Shown one piece after another: positions 33,914 through 42,769 of a DNA stretch of 64,000 nt. Below the pieces are notes generated by a model. That model did not search any database. It was not told where the DNA came from and saw nothing but the letters and a program-made list of their open reading frames with translations. Made by a program: the position numbers and the translations under genes. The stretch covers positions 1,896,001 to 1,960,000 of the forward strand of contig JALDRJ010000002.1 in NCBI GenBank assembly GCA_031315865.1, in the 5' to 3' direction. Every line of letters begins with the position of its first letter. The stretch's first letter is position 1. The stretch comes from Nitrospirales bacterium (lineage in GTDB: Bacteria; Nitrospirota; Nitrospiria; Nitrospirales; UBA8639).

Positions 33914-34330
33914 ATGTCGTCACAACTTGCCATTACCCGGTCGTATTATTTTTCAGCCGCTCACCGATTACACACTCCACAGTTAAGCGACGAGGCCAAT
34001 CAAAAAATTTTCGGAAAGTGTAATAATCTCAACGGACACGGCCATAACTACACCGTTTTTGTGACCGTGAATCAAAAAAATGATTCCCGACCCCACGAGC
34101 CACTTGATTGCGCTTCGCTCGATCGCTTTGTGACACGCCATATTGTCGAGCGTTTTGATCATCAACATTTGAACTATGATCCAGCCTTTGACGGTGTCGT
34201 CACGACTGGTGAAAATTTGGCCAAGTTGATTTGGGAATTGTTGGTCGATGAACTTCCTGTCGGAACACTCCAAAAAATTGGGGTGCTTGAAACACGAGAC
34301 AATTATTTTGAGTACGTTGGTGATCGATAG
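33914..34330 (+). CDS. 6-pyruvoyl-tetrahydropterin synthase, eukaryote-like type
   Basis: A 138-residue protein of the PTPS/QueD family. Zinc ligands are His17, His42 and His44; the catalytic Cys36 lies in FGKCNNLNGHGHNY, and Asp82-His83 and Glu126 (VLETRD) complete the site. The CNNxNGHGHNY spacing and the C-terminal ENLAKLIWELLVDELPVG resemble animal PTPS more than E. coli QueD (which has C-x3-HGH). The substrate is the dihydroneopterin triphosphate made by FolE, encoded 68 bp downstream. Product may be a tetrahydrobiopterin-type pterin or a queuosine precursor; no sepiapterin reductase, queC or queE is in the window. Confidence 0.88.
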   Translation: MSSQLAITRSYYFSAAHRLHTPQLSDEANQKIFGKCNNLNGHGHNYTVFVTVNQKNDSRPHEPLDCASLDRFVTRHIVERFDHQHLNYDPAFDGVVTTGENLAKLIWELLVDELPVGTLQKIGVLETRDNYFEYVGDR

Positions 34331-34398
34331 GGATACTCCAGATTAACCGATCGGTCTCTTCAATCGAGTAAGTATTTATTCAAAACACAGGGATTTTT

Positions 34399-35022
34399 AT
34401 GGCTAGGAAAACACGCAGCTCTCGCTCACGCACTTCACCCAGCGCATCGGCGATGCATCAGAGTCAGACCAGGGGAGTAGGGTTGGAATCCACGGTCCAC
34501 ACGATGCTCACGCAACTTGGTGAAGATCCCACTCGTCACGGGTTACAGGATACGCCGAAGCGGGTCGCCAAGGCTCTTACGTTTCTCACCAGCGGGTACC
34601 AGCAGGATATCGATGAACTGTTGAACGGAGCGCTGTTTCCGATCGACTATGATGAAATGGTGATCGTGAAAGATATCGATTTTTTTAGCTTGTGCGAACA
34701 TCATATGCTTCCATTCTTCGGAAAATGTCATGTGGGATACATTCCAAGAAAACATGTCGTCGGCTTGAGCAAGATTCCCCGGCTCGTGGATGCGTTTAGT
34801 CGTCGCTTACAGGTTCAAGAGCGTTTAACGGTCCAAATTGCCAAGACACTACAAGAAAAACTGAACCCCCATGGTGTAGGCGTCGTGCTCGAAGCCAGGC
34901 ATTTGTGCATGAGCATGAGGGGTGTTGAAAAACAAAACACCATCGCGGTGACGAGTGAAATGCAAGGCGTGTTCCGCAAACAACAGCAGACGCGGGAAGA
35001 GTTTCTTAAGCTCATTCGGTGA
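34399..35022 (+). CDS. folE: GTP cyclohydrolase I (FolE)
   Basis: A 207-residue enzyme opening GTP to 7,8-dihydroneopterin triphosphate, the first pterin step. Zinc ligands are Cys99 and His102 ([10 protein letters not shown]) and Cys170 (HLCMSMRG). [11 protein letters not shown] and the start TPKRVAKAL are typical. The first 25 residues are a basic Ser/Arg tail outside the fold. It directly follows the PTPS gene, so the two form a short pterin pathway. Confidence 0.95.
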   Translation: MARKTRSSRSRTSPSASAMHQSQTRGVGLESTVHTMLTQLGEDPTRHGLQDTPKRVAKALTFLTSGYQQDIDELLNGALFPIDYDEMVIVKDIDFFSLCEHHMLPFFGKCHVGYIPRKHVVGLSKIPRLVDAFSRRLQVQERLTVQIAKTLQEKLNPHGVGVVLEARHLCMSMRGVEKQNTIAVTSEMQGVFRKQQQTREEFLKLIR

Positions 35023-35339
35023 GGTAATCCCAACTCTGATTAAAGCCTGGAGACCGGACTGATTGATGTATTGGAGGGAAAGGAGTATGATGGAACCACT
35101 ACTCAGTCTTTTACGGACTTCCAGGGATGGACTCGTTGCGCAGGAAGCGCAGGCTTAATACGAGGTCATAACTATTCGGGTGTTATGCGGTGTATTCGTG
35201 AAGGCTGAGTGTCAAGAGTTTGTGATATTAGTACCGTTTCTCTCTTCAATAGTGCCTGTCCTATTTTCTTCGTCACCACTCGGTGATTTTCCCTGTCGAT
35301 CCGTCTGATAATTGAATTTCGCAACTCTGCCTTCGGTTT
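35023..35339. other. Intergenic region after folE
   Basis: About 317 bp. It contains one possible 23-residue open frame (35087-35158, MMEPLLSLLRTSRDGLVAQE...) preceded by GGAGGGAAAGGAG; it is too short to judge. No terminator or RNA gene was recognised. Confidence 0.35.
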
Positions 35340-36134
35340 CTATAGACATTTGGAGGCCATAAACGTTCGAACGGCATCATTAAAAGCTTCAGGTTGCTCG
35401 TAGTTGGATAAATGTCCGGCATGAGGAATGATGACCAGCTTCGAGTCTGGAATAAGGTCAGCCATATCATGAGAGTCTGAAGGAGGCGTCGCGACGTCGT
35501 TCTCTCCTACCAGGATCAGCGTCGGGTGGGAGATGGTTTTTAAGAGGGCTGTTGAATCCGGGCGAGCGGCCATGGCCATAAGATCGACGATGACGGCAGG
35601 TGGCTGAGTCGTCAGTATCATCTCCCTGATTGAATCGACGACATCTTTTCTCGTTTCTATCGTCTGAGCCGCGAGCAGCTTGGGGAGCATTATGTCGGCA
35701 ATCGCCGCTTGGCCCTGTGTGTAGGCGATTTGAGCCGTGGCCATGCGACCAGCCTTCCCTTCCTGACTGTCTTCCTGGGCGCGCGTGTCGGCGAGGATGA
35801 GCGCTTTCACCATGCCGGGGAATAACCGGTACAAGGCAAAGAGCGTATAGCCTCCCATCGAGAGTCCGACAAACATCGCCTGTGAGATATTCAAGAACTG
35901 TAAAAGGGCGTGGACATCTTTGGCATAGTCTTCCATCGTAAAATTCCACAACAAGACATCTGACTCACCATGACCTCGAAGGTCGATAGTGATGACGCGA
36001 TAATGTTGCGATAAGGCCTCGACTTGAGGGTTCCACATCATACGGGATAGGGGAAATGCATGGATGAATACGATCGGCGGACCTTCCCCTCTGTCAGAAT
36101 ACGCGAGATTCACCCCATTGACGTACGCCTTCAC
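35340..36134 (-). CDS. Alpha/beta-fold hydrolase
   Basis: About 264 residues. The start is GTG at 36134, because AAGGAGGATACT directly precedes it. Motifs are the oxyanion loop HAFPLS, DLRGHGESD, nucleophile elbow GLSMGGYT, catalytic Asp in VGENDVATPP and His in PHAGHLSN. This pattern fits esterases, 3-oxoadipate enol-lactonase-like or haloperoxidase-like hydrolases; the substrate is unknown. No signal peptide. It is convergent with the folE side and divergent from rarA. Confidence 0.88.
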   Translation of the reverse strand: MKAYVNGVNLAYSDRGEGPPIVFIHAFPLSRMMWNPQVEALSQHYRVITIDLRGHGESDVLLWNFTMEDYAKDVHALLQFLNISQAMFVGLSMGGYTLFALYRLFPGMVKALILADTRAQEDSQEGKAGRMATAQIAYTQGQAAIADIMLPKLLAAQTIETRKDVVDSIREMILTTQPPAVIVDLMAMAARPDSTALLKTISHPTLILVGENDVATPPSDSHDMADLIPDSKLVIIPHAGHLSNYEQPEAFNDAVRTFMASKCL

Positions 36135-36405
36135 AGTATCCTCCTTCCTGTCATCTTTGTCTTGCACCTGGTAAGTGTTCTAAAGTCCTGAGGCGTTCCA
36201 ACAGCAAAACAATAGCGACGGACTTGCCCATCTTGATTTGCCGAAATCCGCTCAATGGTTATAGCATAGCCTTGGAATTTTTCAAGATTTGAACACCTGC
36301 AATGGTAGGCCCAATAAGGCAACTGCATGTGCGTGAGATAATTTGCCTTATGACGACCAATGCATCATTCAATCCTCGTGTTCAAGGCCATTTCTCTAGG
36401 ACACA

Positions 36406-37761
36406 ATGTCGCTTCGAGTGATAAATGATATGAACGAAGCCGAACAATCTGAGTTATTTCCTGTCCAGGGCGATAAGCCGGCTGTTCTGGCGCCTTTGGC
36501 CGATCGTATGCGACCTCGAAACTTTTCTGACTTTGTTGGCCAAGAGGGCATCCTGGGGCATGGGACGCCGTTGCGGCGGGCCATTGAAAACCAGACGCTT
36601 CCTTCCTTGATTCTCTGGGGGCCTCCAGGATCGGGGAAGACTACGCTGGCCGGATTGATCGCGCAAAAAGTCCGCGGAACATTCGTTCCGTTTTCCGCGG
36701 TCTTAAGCGGAGTGCCGGAGTTACGTACCATTCTTAAAGTGGCCGCACAGCGTCGAAAGGCTTCCGGGACGCAGACGATTCTGTTCGTCGATGAAATACA
36801 CCGGTTTAATAAAGCGCAACAAGATGCGTTTCTCCCCCATGTCGAGCGGGGCGACGTGACGCTGATTGGCGCAACGACTCAGAATCCGTCCTTTGAAGTC
36901 ATCGCGCCCCTGTTATCTCGGTCGCTCATCGTGCCTTTGCAACAACTTGATGCCGATGCGATGGGGCAGATCCTCGACCGTGCGTTGACAGATACGAAGG
37001 ATGGTCTTGGTGCGCTCCAGATTTCTCTGACTCCGAACGCGCGTGACTTGTTGATCCGGTATGGAAATGGCGATGCCCGGTCGATGCTCACGGCATTGGA
37101 CTTTGTCGTGAGTCAGGCTCAGCCATCAACATCTGCGCCTTTGGTCATTGAGCTGGAGGCGGTCGAGGCAGGCCTTCAGAAAAAGGCGCTGCGGTATGAT
37201 CGGGATGGCGAGGAACATTACAACCTCATTTCAGCCTATATCAAAAGTCTGCGTGATTCAGATCCGGATGGCGCGTTGTATTGGCTCGCACGAATGCTGG
37301 AAGGGGGAGAGGACCCGAAGTTTATCGCCAGGCGAATGGTCATTTTTGCCTCAGAAGATGTGGGGAACGCCAACCCCGAAGCGTTGCTGATCGCCACATC
37401 CGTGTTTAAGGCCGCCGAAGTGATCGGTCCGCCAGAGGTGCACATCAATTTGGCTCATGGCACGACCTACCTGGCCTCTAGCGCCAAGAGCAATGCCTCG
37501 TATGTGGGACTGCAGGAAGCCATGCATGACGCGAAGGAATTCGGCAATCTTCCCGTTCCCATGCATCTTCGCAATGCCGTGACTTCTTTGATGAAAGGTA
37601 TGGGCTATGGCAAGGGATATCGTTATGCCCATGATGATTCGAAGGCAAAGGACGAGCAGGAACATCTGCCGAAAGAACTCAAGGATCGAACGTATTACCG
37701 CCCTCGTGCCCCCCTTTCTCCTCATCAAGACTCAGATGAAGAAGACCCCACCGCATCTTGA
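36406..37761 (+). CDS. rarA: Replication-associated recombination protein A (RarA/MgsA) AAA+ ATPase
   Basis: About 451 residues. N-terminal ADRMRPRNFSDFVGQEGILG and Walker A WGPPGSGKTT, Walker B LFVDEIHRFNKAQQDAFLP and sensor region GATTQNPSFEV are all canonical. The C-terminal part has DRDGEEHYNLISAYIKSLRDSDPD and ASEDVGNANP, RarA hallmarks. The protein acts at stalled replication forks. Start ATG 36406 or 36430; neither has a strong ribosome site. Confidence 0.94.
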   Translation: MSLRVINDMNEAEQSELFPVQGDKPAVLAPLADRMRPRNFSDFVGQEGILGHGTPLRRAIENQTLPSLILWGPPGSGKTTLAGLIAQKVRGTFVPFSAVLSGVPELRTILKVAAQRRKASGTQTILFVDEIHRFNKAQQDAFLPHVERGDVTLIGATTQNPSFEVIAPLLSRSLIVPLQQLDADAMGQILDRALTDTKDGLGALQISLTPNARDLLIRYGNGDARSMLTALDFVVSQAQPSTSAPLVIELEAVEAGLQKKALRYDRDGEEHYNLISAYIKSLRDSDPDGALYWLARMLEGGEDPKFIARRMVIFASEDVGNANPEALLIATSVFKAAEVIGPPEVHINLAHGTTYLASSAKSNASYVGLQEAMHDAKEFGNLPVPMHLRNAVTSLMKGMGYGKGYRYAHDDSKAKDEQEHLPKELKDRTYYRPRAPLSPHQDSDEEDPTAS

Positions 37762-37863
37762 GTAAGGGGTCCAAGAGGGAACAAACGTGTGACCCTGTAT
37801 ACGTTTCGCGATAATCTTGAAAACGTCAACAACTCCACTCACAGGCATGGCCTTTGATGTTCA

Positions 37864-37890
37864 CGTAATCATGTGATATGCATCATTACG
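37864..37890. promoter_or_regulatory. Candidate vapBC operator
   Basis: Inverted repeat CGTAAT-N15-ATTACG, 28 bp before the antitoxin ATG. Ribbon-helix-helix antitoxins commonly autorepress by binding such palindromes; binding here is inferred. Confidence 0.5.
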
Positions 37891-37917
37891 GGATAAATGC
37901 TGATTCGGCAGGCAGCC

Positions 37918-38163
37918 ATGGAACATCAAAAAGTGACTCTTTCTCTTCCCAAAAGCCTTTTAAAAAAGGCCAAAATCGTGGCGGCACAGGAAGAGAAATC
38001 GTTGAGTGAACTGATGCGGGAAGTGTTGCGGGGGAAAGTTGAGCAACAGCGAGGCTATAAACATGCCAAGCAGCGGCATCTCGCGCTCCTGAATAAGGGA
38101 TTGGATCTAGGGACGAAAGGCCGTTCCTCTTCTACTCGAGAAGGCTTGCATGATCGAACCTAA
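37918..38163 (+). CDS. Ribbon-helix-helix antitoxin (VapB-like)
   Basis: An 81-residue protein; the chosen ATG places the DNA-binding strand at once (MEHQKVTLSLPKSLLKKAKIVA, helices to LSELMREVLR). An in-frame ATG at 37897 would add seven residues. The C-terminal basic part (about 40 residues) would bind the toxin. It overlaps the PIN-toxin start by 14 bp, a typical type II toxin-antitoxin layout. Confidence 0.85.
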   Translation: MEHQKVTLSLPKSLLKKAKIVAAQEEKSLSELMREVLRGKVEQQRGYKHAKQRHLALLNKGLDLGTKGRSSSTREGLHDRT

Positions 38164-38578
38164 ATCCTTTGTCGATACGAATGTGTTGGTGTATGCTCAT
38201 GACAAGACGGCGGGGCGAAAACGTGGTGCTGCGAGAGAAATACCCCTCAATCAGTGGGATTCAGAGACCGGTGTGTTCAGTACGCAGGTCTTTCAGGAAG
38301 TCTTCGTCAGTCTGACCCAAAAGATTCCCGCCCCGATTGACAAGAAGAAGGCCCGCGCCATCATCGAAGATCTTTGTGTGTGGGAAGTCGTCGTCACTGA
38401 CGAGCAGGCGGTGTTGGCTGCTATTGACTTGCAAGCCAAACACCGGTTGTCCTTCTGGGATTCTCTCATTATTGAAGCCGCCTGCCGGAGTGGGGCTCAG
38501 GCATTATATTCGGAAGATCTCTCACATGGGCAGCATGTCGGAAACCTCACGATCGTCAATCCTTTTTTCACGGGTTGA
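38150..38578 (+). CDS. PIN-domain toxin (VapC-like ribonuclease)
   Basis: A 142-residue PIN nuclease. Acidic active-site residues are visible in SFVDTNVLVYAHD, the central LSFWDSLIIEAACR and the C-terminal ALYSEDLSHG. Such toxins cleave tRNA or rRNA by family knowledge. The start overlaps the antitoxin reading frame. No other toxin genes were seen nearby. Confidence 0.88.
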   Translation: MIEPKSFVDTNVLVYAHDKTAGRKRGAAREIPLNQWDSETGVFSTQVFQEVFVSLTQKIPAPIDKKKARAIIEDLCVWEVVVTDEQAVLAAIDLQAKHRLSFWDSLIIEAACRSGAQALYSEDLSHGQHVGNLTIVNPFFTG

Positions 38579-38652
38579 ACGCGGGTGTTTGTCATTCTCA
38601 AACGATACGAAACAGTAAGCATGACAGAAAAACCTGATTAGCCGTTCAAAAG

Positions 38653-40491
38653 TCAAAGTTGCTTGAGTTGCTTTTTCGCTGTTTCAAGCTGAGTTGAAAG
38701 GTCCGACCAGCGATTCGTGAGTTTTTCGAGCTCCCTTCCCCATGTTTCCCGCTCTTGGTGTAGGGTATTCCAGCGGCTGTAGTCTTGGTAGGTTTTGGGA
38801 TCGGCTAATTCTTTGTCGCGTTGGCCGAGACGTTCCTCCAGTTTGGTGATGTCTTCCTCTGCTTTGCTCACTTGTTTTTCCAGCCTGGCTACGGTCTTCG
38901 ACAGTTCTCTTCGCGATGGGCCCGAAGGTTTGCCGGAGTCGTTTTTCGCCTGTGCCGATGTGTCCCGATGCTGTTTCGTCGGTTTGGCTGAGTCGATCGT
39001 CTTGGTCGATTGTTTGATCGATTCCCATTCCTGCGCACGTTTCCAGAGATAATATTCATAGTCGCCGATGTAGTCCCGGGCTTGCCCGTCGTCGATTTCC
39101 ACGACGCGAGTAGCGGCGCGAGAGAGGAACACCGGGTCGTGTGAAATAAACACGATGGTTCCAGGAAATGTCGTGAGCGCATCGGTCAGCACATCTACCG
39201 AGGTGGGGTCTAAATGATTGGTGGGCTCGTCGAGCAGCAGGGTATTCGCCGGTTCGATCAACATCCGGGCCAGGGCGACACGATTTCGTTCTCCTCCGCT
39301 CAGGGCTTTGATGGGTTTTTTTTGATCGTCGCCTGAAAATAAAAATACGCCGGCGATACTGCGCAAGAAGTTTCTCTCGGCTTGGGGGGCGGCTTCTTCC
39401 AGCGAGTCCAGGATCGAATGCTCTGGGTTCAAAATTTCAGCTTGATGTTGGGCGAAGTAATGGACGGAAACTTCATGCCCCAATGTTCGCGAACCCTGTT
39501 CGAAGTCCAGCACGCCGGCGAGCATTTTCAGCAGAGTCGACTTGCCGGCCCCGTTTTCACCGACTAGAGCTACCCGCTGTCCACGCGCCACGGAAAAATC
39601 CAGGCCGGCATAGATCACCTTTTCTCCGTAGGCTTTGTGAATCCCCTGCAAATCGATCACCTGTCTCCCGCTTGGACGGGGGTCGGGAAACTTGAAGCGA
39701 AGCCGTTTCCCATCGCGTTTCTGTTCTATGAGTTTGACTTTTTCGAGTTGTTTGATCCGTGATTGAACCTGACTGGCTTTATTGGCCTGGTACCGAAATC
39801 GATCCACGAATGTCTGGACGCGCGCCACCTCTTTCGCCTGCCGGTTGGCAGCCGCGGCCTCTTGCGCATCACGTTCGGCGCGTAATGTTTGAAAGGTTTG
39901 ATAAGAGCCTCGGTATTCCTGAATCGTGTAGTTTCGGAGTTCCCAGATATGGGTCACCATACGATCAAGAAAATCCGTATCATGACTGATCATCAGCAAC
40001 GTCATCTGAGTCGAGAGCAGAAACTTTTCGAGCCATGTCTGCGTGATTTTGTCGAGATGGTTCGTGGGCTCGTCGAGCATCAGGACATCTGGATGCGATA
40101 AGAGCAGGTGAGCGAGCGCGACGCGCATACGATAGCCGCCCGAAAGGGTTTGCATGTTGCGCTCCCAATCGTCTTCTCCAAACCCGAGCCCCGCAAGAAT
40201 GCGTTTGGCTTCGTGCTCCGGATACTCATGTCGATGGGTGGCTTCGATGATCGTTCGGCCTGGGAGCGTTTCGAGCTCTTGGGGTAGATAGCCGATTTTC
40301 AAGTGCGGACGTTTCCGGACTTTTCCCTCATCGACACCATCAGTTCCTATAATAATGCGAAGAAGCGTCGTCTTGCCTGTCCCGTTTGGGCCGACGAGAC
40401 CAACACGGGTGTTGGGACGCAAGTGAGCCGAGGCGTTCGCAAATAACGTTTTTGTGGGATATTCTTTACTGAGGTTCTCGATATGAAACAT
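38653..40491 (-). CDS. ABC-F family ATPase (Uup/YheS-like)
   Basis: A 612-residue soluble protein with two ABC domains and no membrane segment. Walker A motifs are GPNGTGKTT and GENGAGKST, signatures LSGGYRMR and LSGGERNR, Walker B MLDEPTNHLD and LLDEPTNHLD. A long linker (RAERDAQEAAAANRQAKEVA) separates them, and the C-terminus is a charged coiled coil (RRELSKTVARLEKQVSKAEE) as in Uup. ABC-F proteins act on ribosomes or in antibiotic tolerance; the exact subclass is not settled. Confidence 0.92.
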   Translation of the reverse strand: MFHIENLSKEYPTKTLFANASAHLRPNTRVGLVGPNGTGKTTLLRIIIGTDGVDEGKVRKRPHLKIGYLPQELETLPGRTIIEATHRHEYPEHEAKRILAGLGFGEDDWERNMQTLSGGYRMRVALAHLLLSHPDVLMLDEPTNHLDKITQTWLEKFLLSTQMTLLMISHDTDFLDRMVTHIWELRNYTIQEYRGSYQTFQTLRAERDAQEAAAANRQAKEVARVQTFVDRFRYQANKASQVQSRIKQLEKVKLIEQKRDGKRLRFKFPDPRPSGRQVIDLQGIHKAYGEKVIYAGLDFSVARGQRVALVGENGAGKSTLLKMLAGVLDFEQGSRTLGHEVSVHYFAQHQAEILNPEHSILDSLEEAAPQAERNFLRSIAGVFLFSGDDQKKPIKALSGGERNRVALARMLIEPANTLLLDEPTNHLDPTSVDVLTDALTTFPGTIVFISHDPVFLSRAATRVVEIDDGQARDYIGDYEYYLWKRAQEWESIKQSTKTIDSAKPTKQHRDTSAQAKNDSGKPSGPSRRELSKTVARLEKQVSKAEEDITKLEERLGQRDKELADPKTYQDYSRWNTLHQERETWGRELEKLTNRWSDLSTQLETAKKQLKQL

Positions 40492-40591
40492 CGTGTTACG
40501 GCGTACGGCTACCCGATCGTTCCGATGGGAGCCAACTCATAATGAAGTACGTGTAGGTAAAGCCAGATGAGGAATCGCTACTGAGGAATTT

Positions 40592-40667
40592 TGGTGGAGC
40601 TGGCCGGGATTGAACCGGCGACCTCGTGAATGCCATTCACGCGCGCTCCCAACTGCGCCACAGCCCC
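40592..40667 (-). tRNA. tRNA-Ala(GGC)
   Basis: A 76-nt cloverleaf on the minus strand, GGGGCTG...CAGCTCC with discriminator A and an encoded CCA end. D-arm GGCGCAGTTGGGAGC, anticodon loop ATGGCAT (anticodon GGC) and T-arm GCCGGTTCGATCCCGGC are all present. Confidence 0.93.
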
Positions 40668-40842
40668 ACTCGCAAGGGTGATGCTACCACGCGACCTGGA
40701 ATCGGTCAAGAAATGAGCGCGGTCAAACATGAAACGTGAAAATGAGGGGACGAATGGAGAGGGAGGCCGGTATGAGTGTAAGGCACTGCATATGGTCCAG
40801 CGATGACCATCGACGAGGTGGGCGAGAAATCTTTATTAAATA

Positions 40843-40871
40843 TTGACAAAAGAGGCGTCGCGACCTAGGAT
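40843..40871 (+). promoter_or_regulatory. Sigma-70 promoter of purA
   Basis: TTGACA, a 17-bp spacer and TAGGAT. Transcription should start near 40878, about 82 nt before the purA ATG. Confidence 0.85.
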
Positions 40872-40882
40872 CATGCTGTACG

Positions 40883-40914
40883 CTCTGGCAAGTCGTTTGT
40901 CAGAGTTTTTTTTT
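40883..40914 (+). terminator. Intrinsic terminator in the purA leader
   Basis: CTCTGGCAA-GTCGT-TTGTCAGAG stem (nine pairs, one G-U) followed by T9. It begins about 11 bp after the -10 and points toward purA, so most transcripts might stop within the leader unless antitermination occurs. Confidence 0.8.
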
Positions 40915-40959
40915 GCTTCTAGGCACAAGGTTGTCGGGTGGTCGTGACAGGGTAAAACT

Positions 40960-42279
40960 ATGGCAAATTTAGTTGTCGTCGGCTCGCAATGGGGTGATGA
41001 GGGAAAGGGCAAAATTGTCGACCTGCTCGCGCGCGAGGCGCGCGTGATCGTGCGTTATCAGGGGGGATCGAACGCCGGTCATACCGTGATTACGAAGCGC
41101 GGAACGTTTATTTTTCACCTTGTGCCTTCCGGCATTTTATACCGAGGAAAGCTTTGCGTGCTCGGCAATGGCGTGGCTATGGATCCGGGTGGATTCATCG
41201 ATGAACTGGATGGCTTGATCGCCAAGGGCGTCAAGGTTGGGCGCAATTTGGTGATCAGTGATCGTGCCCATTTGATCATGCCCTATCATAAAGCCATTGA
41301 TCGTGCCGCCGAGGAAGCCAAGGGCGCCAGGCGGATTGGAACGACCGGCCGTGGCATTGGGCCGGCTTATGTCGATAAAATGGCGCGAATTGGGATGAGG
41401 GTCGGAGATCTGTTGAACCCGGATGCGTTTAAACGAAAATTACAAGATAATCTTGTCGAAGTGAACAGTCTTTTGCGCTATGTGCACAAGACGAATGGTT
41501 TCCATACCGACAAAATCTACGATCAATATATGGGCTATGCAGACCGATTGCGGGACTATATTACGGATGTTCCGCAGCTTCTCCAGAAAGTGATCAACCA
41601 GGGCCAGCCGATTTTGTTTGAAGGCGCACAAGGCACGCACCTGGACATAGATTTCGGGACCTATCCCTATGTGACGTCTTCCAGTTCGTGTGCGGGGGGC
41701 GCGTGCATTGGGGCGGGGGTCGGGCCGACAAAAATTGACGCCGTGCTCGGCGTGACGAAAGCCTATACCACCCGTGTGGGAGGCGGCCCCTTTCCAACGG
41801 AACTGACCGATGAAGTGGGTGAAGGATTGAAAGCCAGAGGGAATGAATTCGGTGCGACCACTGGGCGTGCGCGCCGGTGCGGATGGTTCGATGCCGTGCT
41901 GCTTCGCCATGCCGTCCGCGTGAATGGGCTCTCCTCTCTCGCTGTCACCAAGTTGGACGTGTTGGATGGCTGCCAGGAGCTGAAGATTTGTATCGGTTAT
42001 CGGCATGCAGGAAAGCTCTATAAGGAGATGCCGGCGGATTTAGATGTGCTGTCCACATGTACGCCCGTCTATGAACGTTTCCCCGGTTGGGATTCTGATA
42101 CGACCGGGATGGTGTCGTATAAAACGTTGCCGACTCCCGCCAAGCGTTATTTAGCGAGAATTGAAGAACTGACTGAATGTCCTATCGATATGATTTCAAC
42201 GGGCTCCAAACGGGAACATACTATTATTCTCAAGAATCCCTTAGTCTCGAAAAAGAAATCTACGCGGTCGCATCATTGA
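40960..42279 (+). CDS. purA: Adenylosuccinate synthetase (PurA)
   Basis: A 439-residue GTP-dependent enzyme joining IMP and aspartate in AMP synthesis. The N-terminus GSQWGDEGKGKIVDLL carries the IMP/GTP loop, followed by RYQGGSNAGHTVI, RRIGTTGRGIGPAYVDK and the C-terminal GW..DT..MVSYKTLPTPAKRYL. The length fits the family (about 430). A consensus promoter and a leader terminator lie upstream; tRNA-Lys follows. Confidence 0.97.
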   Translation: MANLVVVGSQWGDEGKGKIVDLLAREARVIVRYQGGSNAGHTVITKRGTFIFHLVPSGILYRGKLCVLGNGVAMDPGGFIDELDGLIAKGVKVGRNLVISDRAHLIMPYHKAIDRAAEEAKGARRIGTTGRGIGPAYVDKMARIGMRVGDLLNPDAFKRKLQDNLVEVNSLLRYVHKTNGFHTDKIYDQYMGYADRLRDYITDVPQLLQKVINQGQPILFEGAQGTHLDIDFGTYPYVTSSSSCAGGACIGAGVGPTKIDAVLGVTKAYTTRVGGGPFPTELTDEVGEGLKARGNEFGATTGRARRCGWFDAVLLRHAVRVNGLSSLAVTKLDVLDGCQELKICIGYRHAGKLYKEMPADLDVLSTCTPVYERFPGWDSDTTGMVSYKTLPTPAKRYLARIEELTECPIDMISTGSKREHTIILKNPLVSKKKSTRSHH

Positions 42280-42455
42280 CTTGGGCGCCGAAATCGTTAG
42301 CACCAAGAGCCATGTGATATTTCACGAAACGACGTTTTCCTGAGGGTCTCAGCCATCGGAACAATCGTGCCCAAGCCCACAGTTCGTCTCAGTTTACTGC
42401 AGATTTCCACTCTTGTTTGACAACCTCATATGTGGTTGTTAGCATCGCCTCAGGT

Positions 42456-42531
42456 GAGCCGCTAGCTCAGTTGGTAGAGCATCGCCCTTTTAAGGCGAGG
42501 GTCGAGCGTTCGAGCCGCTCGCGGCTCACCA
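42456..42531 (+). tRNA. tRNA-Lys(TTT)
   Basis: A 76-nt cloverleaf: acceptor GAGCCGC / GCGGCTC, discriminator A, encoded CCA, D-arm GCTCAGTTGGTAGAGC, anticodon loop CTTTTAA (TTT) and T-arm GAGCG-TTCGAGC-CGCTC. Confidence 0.95.
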
Positions 42532-42769
42532 GTTATTCTTCGACTATTCTTACGTGATTCGCAGCTTTCCATCCGACTCCATCCGTTCCTTGCATTTTTC
42601 GTAATCATCCACCTATTCGCTTAGGATTTGATGTTGTATCAGTGCATGGCGATGGCCTTTTGAGGGGATTCCATCATCGTGAGTGGGAGACGAATTTTTC
42701 TCCTCTTGTCATGACGAATTTCTTCCTGCTTTCTTTAGGTTTACTGAATTTTCAACCGAATAAGAAAGT

